Assembly (NCBI RefSeq): GCF_900580865.1
Contig: NZ_UTBZ01000098.1
Span: 1 to 48,156 of the forward strand
Source of the DNA: Pseudomonas viridiflava
GTDB taxonomy: Bacteria > Pseudomonadota > Gammaproteobacteria > Pseudomonadales > Pseudomonadaceae
Length of the DNA stretch: 48,156 bases
Direction of reading: 5' to 3'
Positions 36,455-43,833 of the stretch are shown one piece after another (position 1 is the stretch's first letter; every line of letters begins with the position of its first letter). The translations under genes and the position numbers were made by a program. The notes beneath the pieces were generated by a model. It saw nothing but the letters and a program-made list of their open reading frames with translations, was not told where the DNA came from and did not search any database.

Positions 36455-39166
36455 TTAGAAGTGGTAAGTCATGCGCGCAAACAAGGTGCGGCCCAGCGGA
36501 TCTGTGTAGCGCGGGTCATAGCCGCTCTGGAAGTTGTAGGCCTGGTTGGAGAACGGCGGGTTGCGGTCGAACACGTTCTTCATCCCGGCATCGACATCCA
36601 GCACCTTGTTGAAGGTGTAGCCGGCCGACAGGTCCCACACCGAATACGACGCCACGCGCGCGTGGGTGTCGCGGTCGTAGTCGTTGTAGCCGGTGGTGAA
36701 GCGGTTGGTGAGTGCCGCCCGCGCCGCGCCGAAGGTCCAGCTGCCGGTGAGGTTGTGCTTCCAGCGCGCGATCACGCCGTCACCCTGAAAGTCGCCGACC
36801 TTGTCGGTGAACGGGCCTTTGATGGTGCTCTGGAAGTCGTACTCGTCAACGTAAGTGCCTTGCAGGCCCAGACCGAACTGACCGTACTGCGTGTTCGGGA
36901 AGCGATAATCCAGCGACACATCGACACCGTTGGTTTCGACGATGCCAAGGTTGGCGTTGCCGGTGACGATGTAGTTGAGCGTGCCGTCGGCGTTGCGCAC
37001 GAAGCGGTCCGGATAGGAACCGGCCTGATCAAACACGGTGGATTCCGGGAACGGCTGGATCTGGTTGGAGATGTGAATCCACCAGAAATCCAGACCCACC
37101 GAGAGGTTGTTGATTGGCTGATAAACGAAGCCCAGCGTCACGTTGCGCGCCTTCTCCGGGGCCAGATCTTCGTTGCCGCCAATCTGGTTGAGGAACTGCT
37201 GACCGCAATCGCGGCCGCCGTTGCCGCCCGGTTGCACCACGCCGCCAGTACACAGCACCGGGTCGTTGTAGTAGCCCTGAGTGAAGGTGATGCTGCGCGG
37301 CGAATACAGCTCGTACAGCGACGGCGCACGGAAACCTTCGCTGTAGGCGCCACGCACCACCAGCTCTTTCAACGGCTGATAACGGAACGAGTATTTCGGG
37401 TTGGTGGTGCTGCCGAAGTCGCTGTATTTGTCGTGACGCACAGCGGCGGACAGTTCTAGGCTGTCGAGCACCGGCACGTTGATTTCCGCGTAGGCGGCTT
37501 TGACGCTGCGATCACCCTCGACACTGCCGGCCGGGTCGATGCCGAGGCTCTGGATGTCACCGGCGAACGACTCGAAGTCCTGATGGAATTTCTCTTTGCG
37601 GTATTCGCCGCCCAGTGCCAGACCGGAGGGGCCGGCGCCGAACCAGTCACCGATCTCGCGGCTGATTCGTCCGTCGAAACCGGCTACACGGCCAACAGCG
37701 GTGGAGTAGGCGCCGTGGTACGCCGCGTCGTCGATGTACTGCTGCCCGGCAGCGGATTGCGGGCCGAACGGGTTGAGCAGACCGCTGGCCAGACCATTGA
37801 TCATCGCCTGATCGCTGACAAAACCGCTGGTGACGCTGGAGACGATTTTGTTCTGGTTGTACGAGGCGCCGACGTTGTAATCCCAGCCACCCACCAAGCC
37901 ATCGAAACTGAGCAAGAAGCGCTGGCTGGTGTTCTGGTCTTTCGATTCACGCGGGCCGGCAGCGGTTTCGCGCCAGTTGACATCGACCGGTTGGGTCGGG
38001 TCGAGGGCGAAATCGGTCGGCGCCGGGGTGATGCCGTTGCCGGGGTAGTAGGGCGACGAACCGTCGAGGCTCAGACCGGTCAACGGCGCAGGGCCGATCG
38101 CCGTGGCGTTGTTGTTGCGCGACCAGAAGTATTCGAGGTTGACGTTGTGATCGTCGCCGAGTTTGCCGGTGGTCTTGCCGAAGAACGAAGTCTTCTCGGT
38201 CTGCGGCACCAGGTCGATGTATTCACGGGTGCTGAAGCGGCACAAACCGTCGCGGGCGATCAGGTTGGGGCCGTTGCAATTGCTGTTGGCCAACGGGTTA
38301 GTGGCGTTGCCGTTCTGACTGTAGTTGCCGGGGAACGCGGTGCCCGAGGTCTGATCGAGACCGCGACCGGGGGCGTAGTCAGTAGCAAAAGAGCGGTCGT
38401 TGGCGTCAAGGTTCTGCTGCTTGTTGTAGTTGAACACGCCGAGGACGTTGAAGCGGTCTTCTTCCAGATCGCCGTAGCCCCAACTGGCGCTCATGTCTTT
38501 GGTTTGGCCGCCGCCGCTGTGGGTCGGGGTTTCGCCGCCGAGGGTCAACTGGCCGTCGGTCAGGGATTTCTTGGTGATGAAGTTGATCACACCGCCGATG
38601 GCGTCGGTGCCGTAAAGCGCCGAGGCGCCGTCGCGCAGCACTTCCACACGTTCGATGGCGGCAAACGGGATCATGTTCAGATCCACCGCGCCGCCGGCCG
38701 AGTTGGTCCCGGACAAGGCGTTGTTGGCCAGGCGTCGACCGTTGAGCAGCACCAGCGTCTTGTTCGCGCCGATGCCGCGCATGTCGGCGAACGAGGCGCC
38801 GCCAGTGGCTGCGCCCACGGAGCCTGCGCTGTTGTTGATCGACTGGCTGCCGGTGATGCGCTGGACCAGTTCGGCGGTGGTGGTCACGCCCTGTTTGCGC
38901 AGCTCATCGGCCTTGAGAATGGTGATCGGCACCGCCGTTTCCGCATCGACCCGGCGAATCGCCGAGCCGGTCACTTCCACCCGTTGCAGTTGCGTGGTCG
39001 GCGCAACCACCGCCGCAGCCGCCGGGACGCCAGCGTTATCGTCCTCGGCCGCCTGCACAGTCCCGGCGCCCATCCCCATGGCCACCAGATACAACGGAAC
39101 AAAACGGTGGCGAGAAATCGTTGCCACCAAGGGTTTGAGCGTGAAGCGTGGAGTGTTCATCAGCAT
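36455..39166 (-). CDS. Large TonB-dependent outer membrane receptor
   Basis: A 903-residue receptor. Signal peptide to about residue 40 (GTVQAA), a TonB-box-like stretch near QRVEVTGSAIRRVD, the plug (about 60-200: ADMRGIGANKTLVLLNGRRLANN, ERVEVLRDGASALYGTDAIGGVINF), then the barrel with LKELVVRGAYSEGFRAPSLYELY and a terminal F (LFARMTYHF). Two loop cysteine pairs (NSNCNGPNLIARDGLC; VLCTGGV…RDCG) could be disulfides. This is the vitamin B12/peptide-like class, not the siderophore subfamily. Genes for TonB-ExbB-ExbD lie directly upstream and the Yej peptide transporter downstream, so peptides or peptide-like natural products are the likely ligand. ATG 39160 is an alternative start. Confidence 0.92.
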   Translation of the reverse strand: MLMNTPRFTLKPLVATISRHRFVPLYLVAMGMGAGTVQAAEDDNAGVPAAAAVVAPTTQLQRVEVTGSAIRRVDAETAVPITILKADELRKQGVTTTAELVQRITGSQSINNSAGSVGAATGGASFADMRGIGANKTLVLLNGRRLANNALSGTNSAGGAVDLNMIPFAAIERVEVLRDGASALYGTDAIGGVINFITKKSLTDGQLTLGGETPTHSGGGQTKDMSASWGYGDLEEDRFNVLGVFNYNKQQNLDANDRSFATDYAPGRGLDQTSGTAFPGNYSQNGNATNPLANSNCNGPNLIARDGLCRFSTREYIDLVPQTEKTSFFGKTTGKLGDDHNVNLEYFWSRNNNATAIGPAPLTGLSLDGSSPYYPGNGITPAPTDFALDPTQPVDVNWRETAAGPRESKDQNTSQRFLLSFDGLVGGWDYNVGASYNQNKIVSSVTSGFVSDQAMINGLASGLLNPFGPQSAAGQQYIDDAAYHGAYSTAVGRVAGFDGRISREIGDWFGAGPSGLALGGEYRKEKFHQDFESFAGDIQSLGIDPAGSVEGDRSVKAAYAEINVPVLDSLELSAAVRHDKYSDFGSTTNPKYSFRYQPLKELVVRGAYSEGFRAPSLYELYSPRSITFTQGYYNDPVLCTGGVVQPGGNGGRDCGQQFLNQIGGNEDLAPEKARNVTLGFVYQPINNLSVGLDFWWIHISNQIQPFPESTVFDQAGSYPDRFVRNADGTLNYIVTGNANLGIVETNGVDVSLDYRFPNTQYGQFGLGLQGTYVDEYDFQSTIKGPFTDKVGDFQGDGVIARWKHNLTGSWTFGAARAALTNRFTTGYNDYDRDTHARVASYSVWDLSAGYTFNKVLDVDAGMKNVFDRNPPFSNQAYNFQSGYDPRYTDPLGRTLFARMTYHF

Positions 39167-39373
39167 GGTTATTTCCGACTTTTTAGACGTTATCGAATTG
39201 GCCTTGTGAGCCCCTCATTGCTCCGCTATCGGTGATACCGCGTGCGGAAAACCACTTTCTTCAAGCAAGCCGATCCCCTCCGAAGACGCGTGGCGTTTTT
39301 TCGGTCGGCTGATTGCGACAGGATTCAGCGAGCGGTAGCGAACGCGTCTCTCAAGGCGCGCCCGCCACCGCAC

Positions 39374-39775
39374 TCAGTGGGTGGTCATCACCGATATTTT
39401 GGTAATACCCGAGCGTTCGATCGACGCCATGGCTTTCGCCACCTGGCCGTAATTGACGGCGGAGTCGGCCTGCAGCTGCACGCGGACTTCGGCGTCCTTG
39501 GCCTTGACCTCCTTAAGGCTGGCTTCCAGTGATTCCGGGGCCAGTTCGGTCTTGGCCAGATAGAACTTGCCGTCCTGATCGACGCTGACCACCACCGGGT
39601 CTTTCTTTTCGGCGGGGGCGACGGCGTCGGTTTTCGGCAGATTCACTTTGATCGCGTTGGTCATCAGCGGTGCGGTAACGATGAACACCACCAGCAGCAC
39701 GAGCATCACGTCGACCAGCGGCGTGACGTTCATTTCGCTGAGTACTTCATCGCTGTCTTGAGTGGAGAACGACAT
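39374..39775 (-). CDS. exbD: TonB system protein ExbD
   Basis: A 133-residue ExbD/TolR protein. One transmembrane segment (PLVDVMLVLLVVFIVTAPLM, about 19-38) with the proton-carrying aspartate in PLVDVML (D22) and a periplasmic domain beginning IKVNLPKTDA and ending SGITKISVMTTH. With ExbB it forms the proton-driven motor that energises TonB. The start overlaps the exbB stop by one base (TGATG). Transcription continues after 207 bp to the large receptor gene; no clear terminator is seen between them. Confidence 0.95.
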   Translation of the reverse strand: MSFSTQDSDEVLSEMNVTPLVDVMLVLLVVFIVTAPLMTNAIKVNLPKTDAVAPAEKKDPVVVSVDQDGKFYLAKTELAPESLEASLKEVKAKDAEVRVQLQADSAVNYGQVAKAMASIERSGITKISVMTTH

Positions 39776-40479
39776 CAGCTGGCCTCCCGCACGGCGGCTG
39801 TGGTTTTGCTGGCGATGGCCTGACGGCTGATGGAAAACGCGCTGCGCGAGGCGAGGGCGTCGAAGTCGTGGGCGAAGTCATCCATGTCTGCCGAGGCGAG
39901 TTTCAGGCGACGCAGGAAGAAGTTGTAAATCAGCACCGCCGGTACGGCGACGGCGATGCCGACACCGGTGGCGATCAGTGCGTGGCCGATGGGGCCGGCG
40001 ACCGCTTCAAGGCTGGCCGAGCCGGTTTCGCCGATGCTTTTCAGCGCTTCCATGATTCCCCACACGGTGCCGAACAGACCAATGAACGGCGCGGTGCTGC
40101 CGATACTGGCGAGGATCGCCTGGCCGTTTTCCAGCGAGCGGCGTTCTTTCTGGATCTGCTGGCGCAGGTTGCGTTCCAGGCGATCCGAGCGGTTGATGGT
40201 GTGCGCCAATTGCTGGGTGGTGCGTGGCGAGTCGTCCACCAGCAGTGCTTCGAAACCGCTGCTGGCGATGCGCGCCAGTGAGCCCGGGTACTGGCTGGCG
40301 TGTTCGGCGGCGGTAAGCAGATCCGGTGCGCCCCAGAAAGCCTTGGTGAATTGTTTGTTCTGGGCTTTCTGCCGCAGGTACTGCGCCGACTTGACCAGCA
40401 GAATCGCCCAACTGACCACGGAAAACAGCACCAGGCCCCAGAGGACACCGGGGACAATCATCGAAGACAAATCGTTCAT
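39775..40479 (-). CDS. exbB: TonB system protein ExbB
   Basis: A 234-residue MotA/TolQ/ExbB-family protein with three membrane segments (VLWGLVLFSVVSWAILLV; ILASIGSTAPFIGLFGTVWGI; ALIATGVGIAVAVPAVLIYNFF). The conserved T-A-P-F-IGL-FGTVWGI segment forms the proton path with ExbD D22. It lacks the long N-terminal extension found in the main pseudomonad ExbB1, so it resembles the short enterobacterial form, which suggests a second, receptor-dedicated TonB system. GAGGTGTAACC precedes the start. Confidence 0.95.
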   Translation of the reverse strand: MNDLSSMIVPGVLWGLVLFSVVSWAILLVKSAQYLRQKAQNKQFTKAFWGAPDLLTAAEHASQYPGSLARIASSGFEALLVDDSPRTTQQLAHTINRSDRLERNLRQQIQKERRSLENGQAILASIGSTAPFIGLFGTVWGIMEALKSIGETGSASLEAVAGPIGHALIATGVGIAVAVPAVLIYNFFLRRLKLASADMDDFAHDFDALASRSAFSISRQAIASKTTAAVREAS

Positions 40480-40528
40480 GGTTACACCTCGCTTGCGTTA
40501 TTCGGTTGTGCGTTGATTGAGCGTTCGG

Positions 40529-41329
40529 TTATTGCGGCAATTTGAAGTCGATGGTCTGCGTGGCGAAGCCGTCGATCGGCGTGTCACCGCGTTTGGCCGG
40601 AATAAACTTCCAGTTCTTCACCGCGGCGACGGCGGCGTCATCCAGTTGCGGCTTGCCGCTGGATTTGGTCACCGTCACCGAGCCTGCGCGACCATTGGCC
40701 AGCACCTGAATGCGCAGCACCACGCTGCCTTCCCAGTTGCGCCGCAGTGCCAGCGACGGGTATTCCGGTGGCGGGTTGCCGAGGCTGGCGAGGCCGGAGA
40801 TCGCTGCCGATTCCTTGACCGGACCCGGCGCGGCGGCAGGGGCCGGCGGTGCGCTCGGGGTGGCTGGGGCAGCGGGTGCAGCCGGTTGTGCCGGGGCGGG
40901 TGGAGCTTTCGGCGGCTCGACCTTTTTCACCGGTTTCGGCTTCTCGACCGGCTTGGGTTTCTCCACCGGTTTCGGCGGAGGCTTGACCGCGTCCTCGTCT
41001 TCTACCGGTTGTTCAGGCTCCGGTGGGGGAGGCGGCGGTGGTGGTGGTTCCGGGGTGGGCGGTGCCGGTGGCGTCGGGCTGGTCAGCTCGACGGTCATTT
41101 CCGGAATCTGCGGCGGCGTTGGCAATGGCTGTGTTTTGGACTGCTGGAGAAACCACCAGGCGCCGCCATGTATCAGCGCCGACACAGCGACCAGCAACAC
41201 CATTTGCTGTTTATTCAGACTGCCGGGTTGCGAGGTATTGGCTTTAAACGCCGGCCTGCCCGGTGGCGGCGGGACTGGCGCTTCCCGCAACGGCCCCGGC
41301 AGGGTTCTGTGCTTTACCGCATCGTTCAT
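40529..41329 (-). CDS. tonB: Energy transducer TonB
   Basis: A 266-residue TonB. About 41 cytoplasmic residues precede one transmembrane segment (QMVLLVAVSALIHGGAWWFL, about 42-61). A proline-rich periplasmic spacer follows with a PPPPPPPPE run and EKPKPVEKPKPVKK repeats, then an Ala/Pro linker, and the C-terminal TonB domain (about 185-266) with the PPEYPSLALRRNWEG start and WKFIPAKRG near the end. It contacts the TonB box of outer membrane receptors. ATG 41329 is chosen because GGGAG lies just upstream; a longer frame to 41416 lacks a site. It is first in tonB-exbB-exbD-receptor, with a 15-bp palindrome about 100 bp upstream. Confidence 0.94.
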   Translation of the reverse strand: MNDAVKHRTLPGPLREAPVPPPPGRPAFKANTSQPGSLNKQQMVLLVAVSALIHGGAWWFLQQSKTQPLPTPPQIPEMTVELTSPTPPAPPTPEPPPPPPPPPEPEQPVEDEDAVKPPPKPVEKPKPVEKPKPVKKVEPPKAPPAPAQPAAPAAPATPSAPPAPAAAPGPVKESAAISGLASLGNPPPEYPSLALRRNWEGSVVLRIQVLANGRAGSVTVTKSSGKPQLDDAAVAAVKNWKFIPAKRGDTPIDGFATQTIDFKLPQ

Positions 41330-41430
41330 TAAAGCTCCCTCGGGTTGATGAAGGGCAATAAGGTGCCGTCCGAACATCCAGGGGATATTCGAGTGGGTGG
41401 GTGCAACTTTCTTCAAGGTGTGCAGAAGCC

Positions 41431-41445
41431 GATAGTTGAACTATC
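41431..41445. promoter_or_regulatory. 15-bp palindrome upstream of tonB
   Basis: GATAGTTGAACTATC is a perfect dyad (7-bp arms, one central base) about 102 bp upstream of the tonB start. It does not match Fur. It is a candidate operator for the block; no regulator gene is adjacent. Confidence 0.4.
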
Positions 41446-42442
41446 CGGTTAACAAGGCTTGTGCAAACTTACTGGCTTAGCGTCATCGACTTTGGGTGTT
41501 CATTAGCCATTCCCTGGTTGTTCTTCTATTACGTGAGCGCACTATCGGTGTCTCATGCTTGTTACGCATAGCAACGGTTGTGCCAGATATTGGCGAAATG
41601 TAGAGCGGTTATTTCATGAGTGTTACCCATGTCGCATTTATATAAGTTTTGCCATCGCCGTGGTTTTCCTTTGGCGCACGGACTCCCGTTACTCTGGTTG
41701 GCAGAGCTTTTTCAGGGGCGAGTCAGTCTGTACGCGGTATCGCGCTGGTCGGCGGGATAGAGCGGCGGCTCGGCTGGCGGCCGGGGCACTTGCTGGTGCG
41801 CGGCGGACTGATTTGGTGCGGGCCAGTGTTTTAGCGGGTCACGGCGTATTTTCCTTGTTCTTGTTTAAATGAAATCAATGTTTGCTGTGCTGTTTATTCC
41901 AAGTCGCTGGAGCTGTTTTGGTGCACTTGTAAAATCGCTGAAAGTTATTGTTCGACAATCCTGCTTGGGTTCATTTAATACATTGGTTGTGCAATAACTC
42001 TGTGAGTTGTATTTAAAAAATAAATAGCACGCCATAGCCGGCGAACAAGTCATTGCCGATCACAGGGCGCGGTCGTGGAGTCAGGTAATAAAGTAAAGGC
42101 GTTGGTCGCCGGGACTGTTCGAATGAACTCGGCGTTGTGCACAAAGAGGCGAGCAGAGGTTGATGCGGCAAAGCGTTTGAAGATTCACGCGGTGAACTCC
42201 TTGTTGCCAGCTCGGATACGCGAACTTTTGGTTCGGTATCGCACCTTACAAGAACGCGGATAGCGTTCGATGATTGCTCTTGGTGCGGGATGGGCACCGC
42301 CAGCGCTGTTTTGCGAGGTTTGAATTCGCAAGTCGCGAGTGCATGGGAAAACCGTGCCAAAACCGATACACAGACAGATTTTTTCTACACCCACGCTACA
42401 GCCATCTACCCTGTGGCAATGGTCTTTTCGGGGGGATTGGAT
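41446..42442. other. Low-GC intergenic stretch without a supported gene
   Basis: About 1 kb between the divergent tonB and GST genes. It is richer in A+T than its surroundings, particularly 41870-42030. Open frames here (41555-41872 and 41649-41834 on the plus strand; 41865-42053 and 42013-42360 on the minus) have no ribosome binding site, no recognised domain and codon use unlike the neighbours. It may be a decayed insertion or hold regulatory or small-RNA sequence; nothing specific was recognised. Confidence 0.5.
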
Positions 42443-43066
42443 ATGTACCAGCTCTACGGGCACAGAAATTCAGGCGCAGCTGCCATCGAAGCGGCGCTGG
42501 AACTGTGCCAGATCGCTTACCGTTTCATTGATATCGAAGCCAGCACCGAAGCCGCCGAGGCGTTGGCCCAGCTCAATCCACTCAAGCAGATACCGACCTT
42601 GCAACTGCCCGACGGCAGCGCCATCACCGAGAGTGCGGCGATACTGATTCATCTAGGCCTGACGTTTCCCAAGTCCGGCCTGCTGCCCGCCAAGGCGAAT
42701 GATCGCGATCAGGCCATTCGCGGCCTGGTCTACATCGTCAGCAATTGCTACGCAGCGATCGGCGTCATCGATTATCCGGAGCGCTGGCTGCTGATGCCTG
42801 ACGAAGCCTCGCGGCAGAACCTGGTGGCCGGTGCGCGCGAGCGTTTGCACTGGAGTTGGGAGGTGTTTGCCGACCAGTTTTCTGCCGAGTTGTATCTGGA
42901 TGACGAAACGCCGGGAGCATTGGATGTGCTGGCGGCGGTGGTGACGCGCTGGGCGGGCAGTCGCGAGCATTTGCGCCAGACGCGACCGGGGTTTTATGCG
43001 TGGTTGCAGCGAATTGACCGGCATCCGGTGCTGGCGCCGGTGTTTGCCCGGCATTGGCCCGCCTGA
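42443..43066 (+). CDS. Glutathione S-transferase family protein
   Basis: A 207-residue GST. N-terminal thioredoxin-like domain with MYQLYGHRNSGAAAIEAALEL (serine 10 region as possible glutathione-activating residue), LNPLKQIPTLQLPDGSAITESAAILIHL with the cis-proline and the ES gamma-glutamyl contact; a helical C-terminal domain follows. It is a beta-like bacterial GST of unknown substrate. ATG 42443 has GGGGGGATT directly upstream; the longer frame to 42290 is not supported. It stands alone, divergent from tonB, and is followed by a REP pair. Confidence 0.87.
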   Translation: MYQLYGHRNSGAAAIEAALELCQIAYRFIDIEASTEAAEALAQLNPLKQIPTLQLPDGSAITESAAILIHLGLTFPKSGLLPAKANDRDQAIRGLVYIVSNCYAAIGVIDYPERWLLMPDEASRQNLVAGARERLHWSWEVFADQFSAELYLDDETPGALDVLAAVVTRWAGSREHLRQTRPGFYAWLQRIDRHPVLAPVFARHWPA

Positions 43067-43084
43067 TCCCACCGCAAAACCAAA

Positions 43085-43172
43085 TGTAGGAGTGAGCCTG
43101 CTCGCGAAAGCGTCTTGTCAGTCGTAACATTTTTTACTGAAAGACCGCTTTCGCGAGCAGGCTCGCTCCCAC
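43085..43172. repeat. REP pair (BIME), family 1
   Basis: Inverted REP copies, the first slightly diverged (GTAGGAGTGAGCC), lie between the convergent GST and CBS genes. Confidence 0.93.
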
Positions 43173-43197
43173 AGGGGATTGGGGGATGTTGAGGGAT

Positions 43198-43638
43198 TTA
43201 TTCCCCGCGAATGTACTGCTCCAGCTGCTTGATCAGCTCCGCCTGTTCGGCAATTGCTTCCTTGACCAGGTCACCGATCGACAGCAGGCCGATCAACTTG
43301 CCGTTCTCTACCACCGGCAAGTGACGCAGGCGTTTGTCCGACATGATGCCCAGGCAGGTGTCGACAGTTTGGTGGGTGTCGACGGTGATCACGTTCGCCA
43401 CCATGATGTCGCGCACCGGCGTGCCCACGGATGAACGGCCATGCAGCACCAGTTTGCGCGCGTAGTCGCGTTCGCTGATGATGCCGACCACTTTTTCGTC
43501 TTCGACCACCAGCAAGGCGCCGACGTTTTTCTCGGCCATCTTCATCAGCGCTTCGAGCACCATGTGATCAGGTTTGATCTGGTGCACTTCCTGATTTTTC
43601 TGATCTTTGAGCTTGAGCAGTTGGGCGACGGTCTTCAT
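43198..43638 (-). CDS. Two-CBS-domain protein
   Basis: A 146-residue protein made of a tandem CBS pair (about residues 18-70 and 80-130): MVLEALMKMAEKNVGALLVVEDEKVVGIISERDYARK and TVDTCLGIMSDKRLRHLPVVENGKLIGLLSIGDLVK. Such Bateman modules bind adenine nucleotides and often act as stand-alone sensors. No effector domain is attached. The GIISERDY and GLLSIGDL turns carry the usual ligand-contact aspartates. Its partner is unknown. It is single, divergent from polB. Confidence 0.9.
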   Translation of the reverse strand: MKTVAQLLKLKDQKNQEVHQIKPDHMVLEALMKMAEKNVGALLVVEDEKVVGIISERDYARKLVLHGRSSVGTPVRDIMVANVITVDTHQTVDTCLGIMSDKRLRHLPVVENGKLIGLLSIGDLVKEAIAEQAELIKQLEQYIRGE

Positions 43639-43833
43639 GGTGGTTACTCAGGTGTTGTCGTTGTTATCCAAGCATCGTAGACGCAAGCGCGCAGGGCAAG
43701 GTGGCAAAGCGGCAGATAACACGCAAAAAACGTCATTTGCCGGTTTTTTCCGTGGCTGACGGCGATTTATCGCCAGGGTCATCCCACGCAATGCCGCGTA
43801 GAATGCCCCTCTGTTTCAATTCCTGAGGTTGCA

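Noticed and set aside
39242..39373. Possible terminator between exbD and the large receptor gene
   Set aside because: Only a 4-bp stem (ACGC-GTG-GCGT) before a T-run on the plus strand was seen; it is too weak and on the wrong strand for exbD.
41555..41872. Possible small gene (105 residues) in the low-GC gap
   Set aside because: No ribosome binding site, no domain, frameshifted alternatives nearby, and composition unlike coding neighbours.
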